NCBI RefSeq assembly: GCF_039545795.1
Contig: NZ_CP154260.1
Coordinates: 5,337,001 to 5,401,000, forward strand
From: Chitinophaga niabensis
GTDB lineage: Bacteria > Bacteroidota > Bacteroidia > Chitinophagales > Chitinophagaceae
Reading direction: 5' to 3'
DNA length: 64,000 nucleotides
Shown here: one piece after another, positions 1 to 7,187 of the stretch
Position numbering within the stretch: the first letter of the stretch is position 1
Layout: each line of letters opens with the position of its first letter
Notes under the pieces: generated by a model
Seen by the model: only the letters and a program-made list of their open reading frames with translations
Databases searched by the model: none
Told to the model about the DNA's origin: nothing
Position numbers and translations under genes: made by a program

Positions 1-666
1 GAATGTGATTTTAAGGAAGTGATCAATGCTCCGCATTCCCTGCTGGGTGTAAAAAAGGTAGACGATCCCCGTAACTTTGGCGTGGCAGAACTCCATGAGT
101 CCGGCACCATCAGCAGGGTGATAGAGAAACCCCAGATCCCTAAATCCAATCTCGCCCTGGTAGGGATGTACAAGATCCGTGAAACGGAACAGATGTACCA
201 GTGCCTGGAAGACAATGTGCAAAAGCAACTGCGCTCTCACGATGAATTTCAACTCACCGATGCCCTGGAATGTATGATCCAGCATGGTGTTCAGTTCAAT
301 GCATTCAAAGTGAACAACTGGTTCGACTGCGGACGAAAAGAAACCCTGCTGGAAACCAATGCCATCCTGCTCAAGAAATACAAACTGGCCACCAACCCGG
401 TATTGCCTTATGAGAATACTATCATTATTCCTCCTGTAAGCATTGGCGAAGGCTGTAATATCAAAAACAGTATCATCGGGCCTAATGTGGCTATTGGAGA
501 CAACACGGTAGTCAGCTATTCCATCGTAAAAGATTCTATCATCGGCTCCTTCAGTAATTTGTATGAGGTAGTATTGAAATCCTCCCTGATAGGCAGCGAT
601 GCCAATATCCGCGGGCTGAGCCAAAGCCTCAATATCGGGGATAATACAGAGATAGATCTGGGATAA
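1..666 (+). CDS. Sugar-phosphate nucleotidyltransferase, C-terminal part (5' truncated by window)
   Basis: The frame is open from the first base, so the gene begins upstream; a GTG at 19 is internal. What remains reads as the second half of a nucleotidyltransferase that makes an NDP-sugar from a sugar 1-phosphate. The segment VIEKP followed by LALVGMYKI is typical of the catalytic core just after the sugar-binding site, and EFQLTDAL and WFDCGRKETLLETN are the conserved elements at the end of that core. The last third (from about IIIPPVSIG) is a run of hexapeptide-like turns (IGEGCNI, IIGPNVAIGDN, LIGSDANI) that would form a left-handed beta-helix, as in long GlmU- or RmlA-like enzymes. The sugar and nucleotide cannot be told from this part. 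The gene ends with TAA and is followed by a short repeat region. Confidence 0.85.
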   Translation, partial: ECDFKEVINAPHSLLGVKKVDDPRNFGVAELHESGTISRVIEKPQIPKSNLALVGMYKIRETEQMYQCLEDNVQKQLRSHDEFQLTDALECMIQHGVQFNAFKVNNWFDCGRKETLLETNAILLKKYKLATNPVLPYENTIIIPPVSIGEGCNIKNSIIGPNVAIGDNTVVSYSIVKDSIIGSFSNLYEVVLKSSLIGSDANIRGLSQSLNIGDNTEIDLG

Positions 667-677
667 TATTTCAGATA

Positions 678-778
678 AATTATAATTGTGTAAGTGCATC
701 TATTGATGGCAGACGATTACATTCCTGGTGAATTGTAATGGGGTTAGTGCCTCTACTGATGGTAGGCAATTGCATTCC
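678..778. repeat. Two-copy imperfect tandem repeat, 53-bp period
   Basis: Positions 678-725 and 731-778 align with a 53-bp offset. The most conserved part is the 35-bp block 691-725 versus 744-778 (TAAGTGCATCTATTGATGGC against TTAGTGCCTCTACTGATGGT, then both end in CATTCC). A partial third start (ATAATTTATA) follows at 781. It lies in the 249-bp gap between the nucleotidyltransferase and the nitronate monooxygenase gene. No coding function is seen. Confidence 0.7.
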
Positions 779-915
779 GTATAATTTATAAAGGGGTCAG
801 CTTTTTTCCATCGCCCAGCCCCCGTTGTGTCACTCACTTCAACGACAGGCTTGTTTTCAGCACCTGCCTGTATGCAGAATGTTCCCCGGTTCCTCCATTT
901 ATCTTAAATTGCCGC

Positions 916-1860
916 ATGGCATTCAGTAATAGCATTACCAGGCTCTTCAATATACAATACCCCATCATCCAGGCCGGCATGATATGGGCCAGCGGCTGGC
1001 GTTTAGCCAGTGCGGTTTCCAATGCCGGAGGGCTTGGCCTTATAGGTTCCGGAAGCATGTACCCGGATGTACTGAGAGAACACATTCAAAAGTGCAAACA
1101 GGCTACCCAACAACCTTTCGGCGTAAACGTACCCCTCCTTTACCCGGACATCGATAAACATATTCAGATCATTATAGAAGAAGGCGTGAAGATTGTTTTC
1201 ACGTCCGCCGGTAATCCTAAAACCTGGACCTCCACGCTCAAAGAACATGGCATCCAGGTAGTACATGTAGTATCCAGTTCCAAATTTGCACTGAAGAGCC
1301 AGGAAGCTGGCGTGGACGCAGTTGTAGCGGAAGGTTTTGAAGCCGGAGGGCACAATGGCCGTGAAGAAACTACTTCCCTGGTACTGATCCCTGCAGTAGC
1401 AGATGCTGTAAGCATTCCGGTAATAGCAGCAGGCGGCATCAGCTCAGGAAGAGCCATGGCCGCAGCTTTTGCATTAGGAGCATCTGGTGTACAGGTAGGC
1501 AGCAGGTTTGTTGCCACGCCGGAAGCCTCTTCCCACCTTCATTTCAAGGAAGCAATAATAAGATCCGGCGAAGGCGACACCCTGTTATCACTGAAAAAAC
1601 TAGCCCCTGTACGCCTCTTGAAGAATGCCTTCTTTGAAGCAGTCCGCAAAGCTGAAATGGAAGGCGCCTCCGCAGAAGAGCTCACCTTATTACTGGGCCG
1701 CGGCAGAGCAAAGAAAGGAATGTTTGAAGGCCTGCTGGAAGAAGGAGAACTGGAAATAGGCCAGGTAGCTGCCTTGATAAAGGATATTAAACCCGCCGCA
1801 GATGTACTCCATGAAATATGGGAGGAGTTTAATCTTGTAAGGAAGCGGATGGGCGAATAG
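916..1860 (+). CDS. Nitronate monooxygenase family flavoprotein (2-nitropropane dioxygenase-like)
   Basis: Predicted FMN-dependent TIM-barrel enzyme that oxidises alkyl nitronates, protecting against nitro compounds; the wider family also holds FabK enoyl-ACP reductases. Visible marks are the N-terminal YPIIQAGM segment, SNAGGLGLIGSG (flavin loop), GFEAGGHNG with the candidate catalytic His near residue 146, VIAAGGI and the phosphate-binding ALGASGVQVGSRF. The 314-residue length fits the family. The ATG at 916 is preceded by an AT-rich leader with no Shine-Dalgarno, normal for this phylum. It stands alone; its stop codon TAG lies inside the first unit of the repeat array that follows. FabK cannot be fully excluded from sequence alone, but the His in GGHNG favours nitronate monooxygenase. 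Confidence 0.85.
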   Translation: MAFSNSITRLFNIQYPIIQAGMIWASGWRLASAVSNAGGLGLIGSGSMYPDVLREHIQKCKQATQQPFGVNVPLLYPDIDKHIQIIIEEGVKIVFTSAGNPKTWTSTLKEHGIQVVHVVSSSKFALKSQEAGVDAVVAEGFEAGGHNGREETTSLVLIPAVADAVSIPVIAAGGISSGRAMAAAFALGASGVQVGSRFVATPEASSHLHFKEAIIRSGEGDTLLSLKKLAPVRLLKNAFFEAVRKAEMEGASAEELTLLLGRGRAKKGMFEGLLEEGELEIGQVAALIKDIKPAADVLHEIWEEFNLVRKRMGE

Positions 1861-2116
1861 CAGAATGAATAAGCAAAGTTCAACCTAACAAAACAATCTG
1901 ACTCATACTCATAGTAGAATGAATATGCGAGGCTCAACCTCGCAAAACACAACCTGGCCAATAGCAGAAGAAATAAGCAGCGTTCAACCTAACAAAAACA
2001 ACCTGACTCATAGTGGAATGAATATGCGAGGCTCAACCTCGCAAAAAAACACCCCCTAGCCAATAGCAGAGTAAATAAGCAGTATTCAACCTAATAAACA
2101 ATCCTGACCAATAGCG
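1857..2116. repeat. Degenerate ~50-bp repeat array, alternating A-B-A-B-A units
   Basis: Five units start with ATAG(C/T)(A/G)GA: A at 1857, B at 1911, A at 1961, B at 2010, A at 2063, and a stub at 2111. A units carry AAATAAGCA and TTCAACCTAA; B units carry AATGAATATGCGAGGCTCAA and then CCTCGCAAAA. Each B unit contains the inverted repeat GCGAGG-CTCAA-CCTCGC. Units are contiguous, with no unique spacers, so this is not CRISPR. The array begins inside the stop codon of the preceding gene. The rest of the 386-bp gap (2117-2203) shows nothing recognisable. Confidence 0.75.
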
Positions 2117-2203
2117 AACATGCCGTACAAGTGAGTAACACAACGGAGGCCCCATAGTAAAACAACAGCCGGCCACATAAACATTCCATCACATCATCAC
2201 ATC

Positions 2204-2235
2204 ATAAAAAAAGCCGGAGCAATACGCCCCGGCTT
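2204..2235 (-). terminator. Rho-independent terminator after the ABC permease gene
   Basis: Inverted repeat AAGCCGG (2211-2217) and CCGGCTT (2229-2235), followed on the minus strand by a run of seven T (2204-2210). It sits 11 bp past the stop of the minus-strand permease gene. Confidence 0.85.
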
Positions 2236-2246
2236 CTGATATCAAA

Positions 2247-3548
2247 TTATTTTCGCACCAGCCATTTCCCTACTTCTTTCATCGTTACCTTTTTACCATA
2301 CAACAGAATACCTGTGCGGTAGATCTTGGCCGCGAGCCAGGTAGTACCAATGATCCCTCCGATCAACAACAGCATGGATAACGCCAACTGCCAGTAAGGT
2401 ACAGTCCCCGGCACACCATAAGGCACCCGCGCCATCATTACTACAGGAGAAGTAAATGGTATGATACTTCCCCAGGTCGCGATCAGCCCATTAGGTTTAC
2501 GTACCGCCGCAAACATCATAAAGATGGAAATGATCACTGGTAAAGTAACAGGGAAGACAAGTGATTGTGCATCATTCGGATCTTCGTTCACAAGACTGCC
2601 CACTGCTGCAAACAAAGCAGCATAGAAGAGATAACCTCCCAGGAAATAAAAGAGGAAACAGAAGATCACCATAAACCAGTTCACATTGTCCCTCACAAAA
2701 TTCATTTTCTCTATCATTTCCACTGCGGCAGCATTAGATTGACCTCCCATAGATCCTCCCTGGGAAGCAGCCTGCAAGGTTTCAGGGCTCACAAAGAAAG
2801 GCACCAGCAAGTAAAGCCCTATGATCAGGGCTATCCAGATCAGGAACTGGGTAAGCCCTACACCGGCAATCCCCACTATTTTACCCATCATAAGCTGAAA
2901 AGGCTTCACACTGGAGATCATTACTTCCGCCACACGCGTTGTTTTTTCTTCCATCACACCACGCATCACGCCCATACCAAAGATCAGCAGGATCATATAG
3001 ATCAGGAAACCAGATCCATACCCTACAGCTAAAGCCAGGCCTGCACTTCCTTTCTTTTCATCTTTACCCGTAAGGTTCACAATATCTACCTGGGCCCGGA
3101 TATCCTCCAGTTTTGTTTTATCAATGCCGGCCCTTTCCATCCGAATGTCCTCTATCACGTTTTTCAGCTTACGCTCCATACTACTCTTCATCATCACATT
3201 CATCTGCCCTTTACTGTAATAATTGATATTACCCGGGCGGCTAATGTCCATAGCAGGGATATGCAGTACACCGGTATAACCATAGTCCGCATAATTATTC
3301 TTGAGCGTATCGATCTTTGCGTCTACAAACTTATAATGCACACCGCCATCGTCCGCTATTTTTCCATTAAAGAACTTACTATCGTCTACCACAGCCACCC
3401 GTTCATTATCATCTGCCTGCATCATGATAACAGGAAGAAGGATCATGCCCAGGAACAGGAAAGGTACCAGGATGGTAGTGATCACAAAGGATTTTTTACG
3501 CACCCTTGTGAGATATTCTCTTTTTATTATGATCCAGATTTTGTTCAT
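2247..3548 (-). CDS. ABC-2 family transporter permease (NatB-like)
   Basis: Membrane half of an ABC exporter. TM1 is at about residues 21-45, followed by a soluble extracytoplasmic stretch to about 165 and then a cluster of five more hydrophobic segments (from GLALAVGYGSGF onward to LAKIYRTGILLYG). The motif GVMEEKTTRVAEVMISSVKP between TM2 and TM3 is characteristic of the NatB / ABC-2 permease group, which includes sodium and antibiotic exporters. The start follows the stop of the ATPase gene by 13 bp, so the pair is translated from one mRNA. The C-terminus (YGKKVTMKEVGKWLVRK) is basic and cytoplasmic. The substrate is unknown. Confidence 0.88.
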   Translation of the reverse strand: MNKIWIIIKREYLTRVRKKSFVITTILVPFLFLGMILLPVIMMQADDNERVAVVDDSKFFNGKIADDGGVHYKFVDAKIDTLKNNYADYGYTGVLHIPAMDISRPGNINYYSKGQMNVMMKSSMERKLKNVIEDIRMERAGIDKTKLEDIRAQVDIVNLTGKDEKKGSAGLALAVGYGSGFLIYMILLIFGMGVMRGVMEEKTTRVAEVMISSVKPFQLMMGKIVGIAGVGLTQFLIWIALIIGLYLLVPFFVSPETLQAASQGGSMGGQSNAAAVEMIEKMNFVRDNVNWFMVIFCFLFYFLGGYLFYAALFAAVGSLVNEDPNDAQSLVFPVTLPVIISIFMMFAAVRKPNGLIATWGSIIPFTSPVVMMARVPYGVPGTVPYWQLALSMLLLIGGIIGTTWLAAKIYRTGILLYGKKVTMKEVGKWLVRK

Positions 3549-3561
3549 ATAGGAGGATTAT

Positions 3562-4476
3562 TTAATTCGCTTCTGTGTGCTTTACTTGGGAGATAAATAC
3601 TTCATTGATGCTGGGCAGGAGTTCTTCAAATGAATTCACCTGGATGTCGTGATGAATGAAGTGGGCCAGGATATCATTTGTTTTGCTGTATTCATTCAGC
3701 TTTACAGTATAGGCCTTATCATGCTGCTTAATGATCGTGAAGTGATGGGTAGCCATCTGGGCGGGATTGGGTTGCTGCGCTAATCCAATATGGAAGAGAT
3801 GTTCCTTGAAATCCTGTTTGATCTGCGCTACAGTGCCATCCAGTATTTTATGCCCTTTGTTCACCAATACAATATGGTTACAGATCTCTTCCACCTGTTC
3901 CATCCTGTGCGTGGAAAATATGATGGTGGTACCATTTCTCGCCATCTCGAATATTTCGTCCTGTATGAGTTTGGAGTTAATGGGATCGAGGCCGGAGAAA
4001 GGTTCGTCCAGGATAAGCAGTTTGGGATGATGCATGATGGTAGAGATGAACTGTACCTTTTGCTGCATACCTTTACTGAGCTCTTCTACCTTTTTATTAT
4101 ACCAGGTGGAGATCTGGAATTTCTCAAACCAGTACCCGATCTTCTCTGTTGCTTCTTTTTTGCTCAGTCCTTTTAGCTGCGCAAGGTATAACACCTGCTC
4201 TCCTACTTTCATCTTTTTATACAGGCCTCTTTCTTCCGGCATATACCCTATATGCATCACATCCTTGTTAGGGTCAAAGGGTTTGCCATCGAAAGTGATC
4301 TTTCCTGCATCCGGATAAAAGATCCCGGTGATCATGCGTAACAGTGTGGTTTTGCCAGCTCCGTTCGGGCCTAACAATCCAAAGATGCTGCCTTTGGGTA
4401 TAGAGAAGCTGATATCGTCTACCGCTTTGTGGGTGGCGTAGTACTTCTTTAGATGCTCGATTTCCAATAAGTTCAT
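3562..4476 (-). CDS. ABC transporter ATP-binding protein (NatA-like)
   Basis: ATPase subunit that drives the permease encoded just downstream. Walker A is GPNGAGKTT (residues 36-44), the Q-loop region is YMPEERGLY, the signature is LSKGMQQKV, Walker B with catalytic Glu is LLILDEPFSGLDP, and the switch His is in IIFSTHRM. The signature has K for the usual G in LSGGQ, as is common in this subfamily. About 80 residues after the nucleotide-binding domain match the DUF4162 accessory domain found in ATPases of ABC-2 exporters. It is the first gene of the two-gene operon; no clear promoter was identified in the 115-bp gap upstream. Confidence 0.92.
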   Translation of the reverse strand: MNLLEIEHLKKYYATHKAVDDISFSIPKGSIFGLLGPNGAGKTTLLRMITGIFYPDAGKITFDGKPFDPNKDVMHIGYMPEERGLYKKMKVGEQVLYLAQLKGLSKKEATEKIGYWFEKFQISTWYNKKVEELSKGMQQKVQFISTIMHHPKLLILDEPFSGLDPINSKLIQDEIFEMARNGTTIIFSTHRMEQVEEICNHIVLVNKGHKILDGTVAQIKQDFKEHLFHIGLAQQPNPAQMATHHFTIIKQHDKAYTVKLNEYSKTNDILAHFIHHDIQVNSFEELLPSINEVFISQVKHTEAN

Positions 4477-4591
4477 AAGGGAGTAATTAACGTTGTTGAA
4501 ATTACATCATAAGCAGATGGGTGCCAAAGAATTTATATAAGATTTTCCTAATAATACACCAACGGGATGATTAGATGGACAAAACCGCAAT

Positions 4592-6148
4592 TCAGGACTG
4601 AAGGGCTATTGCCTCTGCTACCCGTTCTCCGTCCATAGCCGCAGAAACAATCCCGCCAGCATAACCGGCTCCTTCGCCGCAAGGGTATAATCCTGTTATC
4701 TGTGGATGCATCAATGATGTGGCATCTCTTGGAATCCGCACAGGAGAAGAAGTACGGGATTCTGTAGCTACCAGTATGGCATCTTCCGTATAATAGCCTC
4801 TGATCTTTTTGCCGAAGGCTTTGAAAGCTTCACCCAACCGGGTATGTACTGCTGCAGGTAATACATCTCTGAGGTCCACACTCTTCACACCCGGAATGTA
4901 AGAGTTTTCCGGCAGGGTGGCAGAGACTTTACCTTTTACAAAATCCGTCATGCGTTGTGCGGGGGCTACAAACTTTCCACCGCCTGCTTTATAGGCATCC
5001 TGTTCTACAGACTGCTGGTAATACATGGCAGCGAGGGGACCATTTGCGGCAAAGGGTGCAAAGTCCGATTCATCGACTGTTACCACCATGCCTGAGTTGG
5101 CATAAGGGTTATTACGTTTGGAAGGTGACCATCCGTTCACCACCAGTTCTTCCGGAGATGTAGCAGCGGGGGCAATTATGCCACCAGGGCACATGCAGAA
5201 AGAAAATACGCCACGGCCTGCCACTTGTTCAACAAGACTGTAACTGGCAGGTGGCAGAAAATCGCCGCGAAGGGGACAATGATACTGCGCACTGTCAATA
5301 AGTGTTTGGGGATGTTCCACGCGAACTCCCAGGGCAAAGGGTTTCGCCTCTATTAAAATTTTCTGCTTATAAAGTATCTCAAATATATCACGGGCAGAGT
5401 GCCCTGTAGCCAGTATCACATGCGCAGCATTCCATGTTTCCCCATCCGATGTTTTAACACCTGTAATGGCACCATCCCGGATCTGCAGGTCTGTCACCTT
5501 TTGTTCAAAATGTACTTCGCCGCCGCTGGTTATGATCTGTTCCCGCATGGCAGTAATAATATGCGGGAGTTTGTTGGTGCCGATGTGAGGATGTGCATCT
5601 GTAAGGATATCCTCCTGTGCACCGAATTGTTGAAAGATGTGCAGTATCCTGTTAATATTGCCCCTTTTGTTGGAACGGGTATATAACTTACCATCAGAGT
5701 AAGTACCGGCGCCGCCTTCTCCGAAGCAATAGTTGGATTCAGGGTTTATGATCCCCGTTTTATTCAAAGCAGCAAGGTCCCTTCTGCGGGCGCGTACATC
5801 TTTGCCTCTTTCCAGCACAACGGGTTTCAGTCCCAGCTCTATTAATCGTAATGCAGCGAACAAACCTGCCGGCCCTGCTCCGATCACGATCACCCGTTTG
5901 GCATCGGGCGAAAGGTTGTCATAATTGAACACAGGAGAAGTTCGCTGATGGAAAGGTTCATTTATATATACCTCCAGTGTAAGTACATAATATACTTGTT
6001 TGGAGCGGGCATCTATGGAACGCTTGAGAAGATTATAGCCAGTGATGGCGCCAGGTTTGAGGCCAAGGGCATTAGCAGCTTGTTTAGCTACCGTACGTGT
6101 ATTACCTGCATCCTGCGGGAGGAGCTTCAGCGAAAGTTGTTGTACCAT
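4592..6148 (-). CDS. FAD-dependent oxidoreductase (COG2509-type)
   Basis: Predicted flavoprotein dehydrogenase of unknown substrate. An N-terminal domain of about 80 residues (SLKLLPQDAG..., a small alpha/beta domain typical of this family) precedes the FAD Rossmann motif VIVIGAGPAGLFAAL (G90, G92, G95). NYCFGEGGAGTYSDGKL and the C-terminal GLYPCGEGAGYAGGIVSAA are family signatures for FAD and substrate-loop contacts. Length 518 residues is normal. It stands alone, with the terminator of the DUF3127 gene between it and that gene. Members are widespread in Bacteroidota and plastids but their reaction is not known, so no pathway is assigned. Confidence 0.85.
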   Translation of the reverse strand: MVQQLSLKLLPQDAGNTRTVAKQAANALGLKPGAITGYNLLKRSIDARSKQVYYVLTLEVYINEPFHQRTSPVFNYDNLSPDAKRVIVIGAGPAGLFAALRLIELGLKPVVLERGKDVRARRRDLAALNKTGIINPESNYCFGEGGAGTYSDGKLYTRSNKRGNINRILHIFQQFGAQEDILTDAHPHIGTNKLPHIITAMREQIITSGGEVHFEQKVTDLQIRDGAITGVKTSDGETWNAAHVILATGHSARDIFEILYKQKILIEAKPFALGVRVEHPQTLIDSAQYHCPLRGDFLPPASYSLVEQVAGRGVFSFCMCPGGIIAPAATSPEELVVNGWSPSKRNNPYANSGMVVTVDESDFAPFAANGPLAAMYYQQSVEQDAYKAGGGKFVAPAQRMTDFVKGKVSATLPENSYIPGVKSVDLRDVLPAAVHTRLGEAFKAFGKKIRGYYTEDAILVATESRTSSPVRIPRDATSLMHPQITGLYPCGEGAGYAGGIVSAAMDGERVAEAIALQS

Positions 6149-6201
6149 ACTGCGGTTAGGTATTTATCCTAAAACAGGGCAAAGATAGGCTATAAATAAT
6201 A

Positions 6202-6231
6202 AAGGGCCCCGGTACTGAACCGGAAGCCCTT
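6202..6231 (-). terminator. Terminator hairpin after the DUF3127 gene
   Basis: AAGGGC-CCGGT-actga-ACCGG-aa-GCCCTT forms a long stem with a small internal loop. On the minus strand it is followed by TTTATTATTT. It lies 22 bp beyond the stop of the minus-strand DUF3127 gene and before the next minus-strand gene. Confidence 0.7.
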
Positions 6232-6253
6232 ATAATATTATATGTACCGTTGA

Positions 6254-6646
6254 CTAGAACGGCAGATCATCTCCACTGTCAGCACCACCTGCACCGGAAG
6301 GAGCTTCCTGGCTGGTGTTGTAATTAGGCTGATTGTCAGCACCCGGTTGTGCCTGCATCATACTTTCCATGCGCCATGCATCCAGGTTAGTGATATAATT
6401 CACTTTACCGTCTTTCTCCCAGCGCGTGCCTTTTATATTAAAATAAACTTTAACCATTTCACCTTCATTGTGACGGTCTATGATGCTGGTACGATCCTGC
6501 ACAGACTGAAACTTGATATAATTGGTGATCACCCTCCCATTAATGTCATCAGATTTCTCAATCACGAACTCCCTTGTCTTGAATGATTCACTGCGCTGTA
6601 CGGTATTGTACTTCACAACCAGCTTTCCGGTTATTTCAAAACTCAT
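6254..6646 (-). CDS. DUF3127 protein with SSB-like acidic C-terminal tip
   Basis: Small 130-residue protein. Residues 1-95 match the DUF3127 domain (SFEITGKLVVKYNTVQRSES, then FVIEKSDD and VKVYFNIKGTRWEKDGKVNY), which is predicted to have an OB-like beta-barrel. Residues 97-123 are a low-complexity Gln/Asn/Gly linker, and the protein ends in SGDDLPF. That tip resembles the C-terminal peptide of single-stranded DNA-binding proteins, which recruits replication and repair enzymes. The gene diverges from dnaA across a 540-bp gap and has its own -7 element 28 bp upstream of the ATG. DNA binding and partner recruitment are inference; the domain itself has no established role known to me. Confidence 0.82.
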   Translation of the reverse strand: MSFEITGKLVVKYNTVQRSESFKTREFVIEKSDDINGRVITNYIKFQSVQDRTSIIDRHNEGEMVKVYFNIKGTRWEKDGKVNYITNLDAWRMESMMQAQPGADNQPNYNTSQEAPSGAGGADSGDDLPF

Positions 6647-6674
6647 AAAAACAAATTTAAAATGTCAATTGCGC

Positions 6675-6682
6675 CAAAGATA
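6675..6682 (-). promoter_or_regulatory. -7 element (TATCTTTG) of the DUF3127 gene
   Basis: On the minus strand TATCTTTG matches the Bacteroidota -7 consensus TAnnTTTG exactly; the ATG is 28 nt downstream. No clear TTG is seen at the -33 position. Confidence 0.5.
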
Positions 6683-7187
6683 AGTTTTTCAATATAGCGG
6701 CACTGAATTACTTTTACACAAGTTATTCTATATCTTTGCGACCCATATCTTAAATTTGCATAGAATTTGAGAATACACTAGATGCTGTTACCAAAAAAGT
6801 AAGATCCACCACCGCTACAAAGTACCCACTGGGATTACACTCTTAGCACTGGACGTAAGCAATGTTATTTTACCTGTTATGCTGGTGTTTTTATACAATC
6901 CAGCAAACAGATTTACAAATTACTTGTTAATCATGCTTGTACGGTTTAACTCTTTTCTTAGTAGCGGAATAGTAGGCTAAATGGGTGTTTTAGCCAAAAA
7001 ATATTCGAATAAACAGAGGCGAACATTCTGTAATTGTTATAAATAAAACAAGGGCAGATTTATTTTTTTTTTCAACATTTTCTACAGATATTCGTCATCC
7101 TGTCAAAAATTCTTCAACTGCCCGTATTGAAGAGTTTATATTCGAGAAACACCCAAATTATAAACACGATTAATTTTTTTTATCTAA
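6683..7187. promoter_or_regulatory. AT-rich region upstream of dnaA: promoter, possible leader RNA; oriC not proven
   Basis: This is most of the 541-bp gap between DUF3127 and dnaA. It contains a plus-strand -7 match TATCTTTG (6731-6738), which would leave a leader of about 440 nt before dnaA. A perfect 7-bp hairpin GGCTAAA-TGGGTGT-TTTAGCC lies at 6975-6995. From about 7040 to 7187 the sequence is very AT-rich with T-runs, as in an unwinding element or a weak-structure start region. Only poor matches to the DnaA box TTATCCACA are present (for example TTTTCTACA near 7077, TTTTACACA near 6712), so an origin cannot be claimed. No open frame worth calling was seen. Confidence 0.4.

Noticed and set aside
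1539..1961. 140-codon minus-strand frame opposite the nitronate monooxygenase gene and repeats
   Set aside because: Composition (YSFYYEYE, repeated Phe/Tyr) reflects the repeat array read backwards; no domain.
1857..2116. Repeat array as CRISPR
   Set aside because: Units are contiguous and degenerate with no unique spacers and no cas genes nearby.
6683..7187. oriC call upstream of dnaA
   Set aside because: Only poor matches to the DnaA box and no GC-skew available; dnaA is often not at the origin in Bacteroidota.
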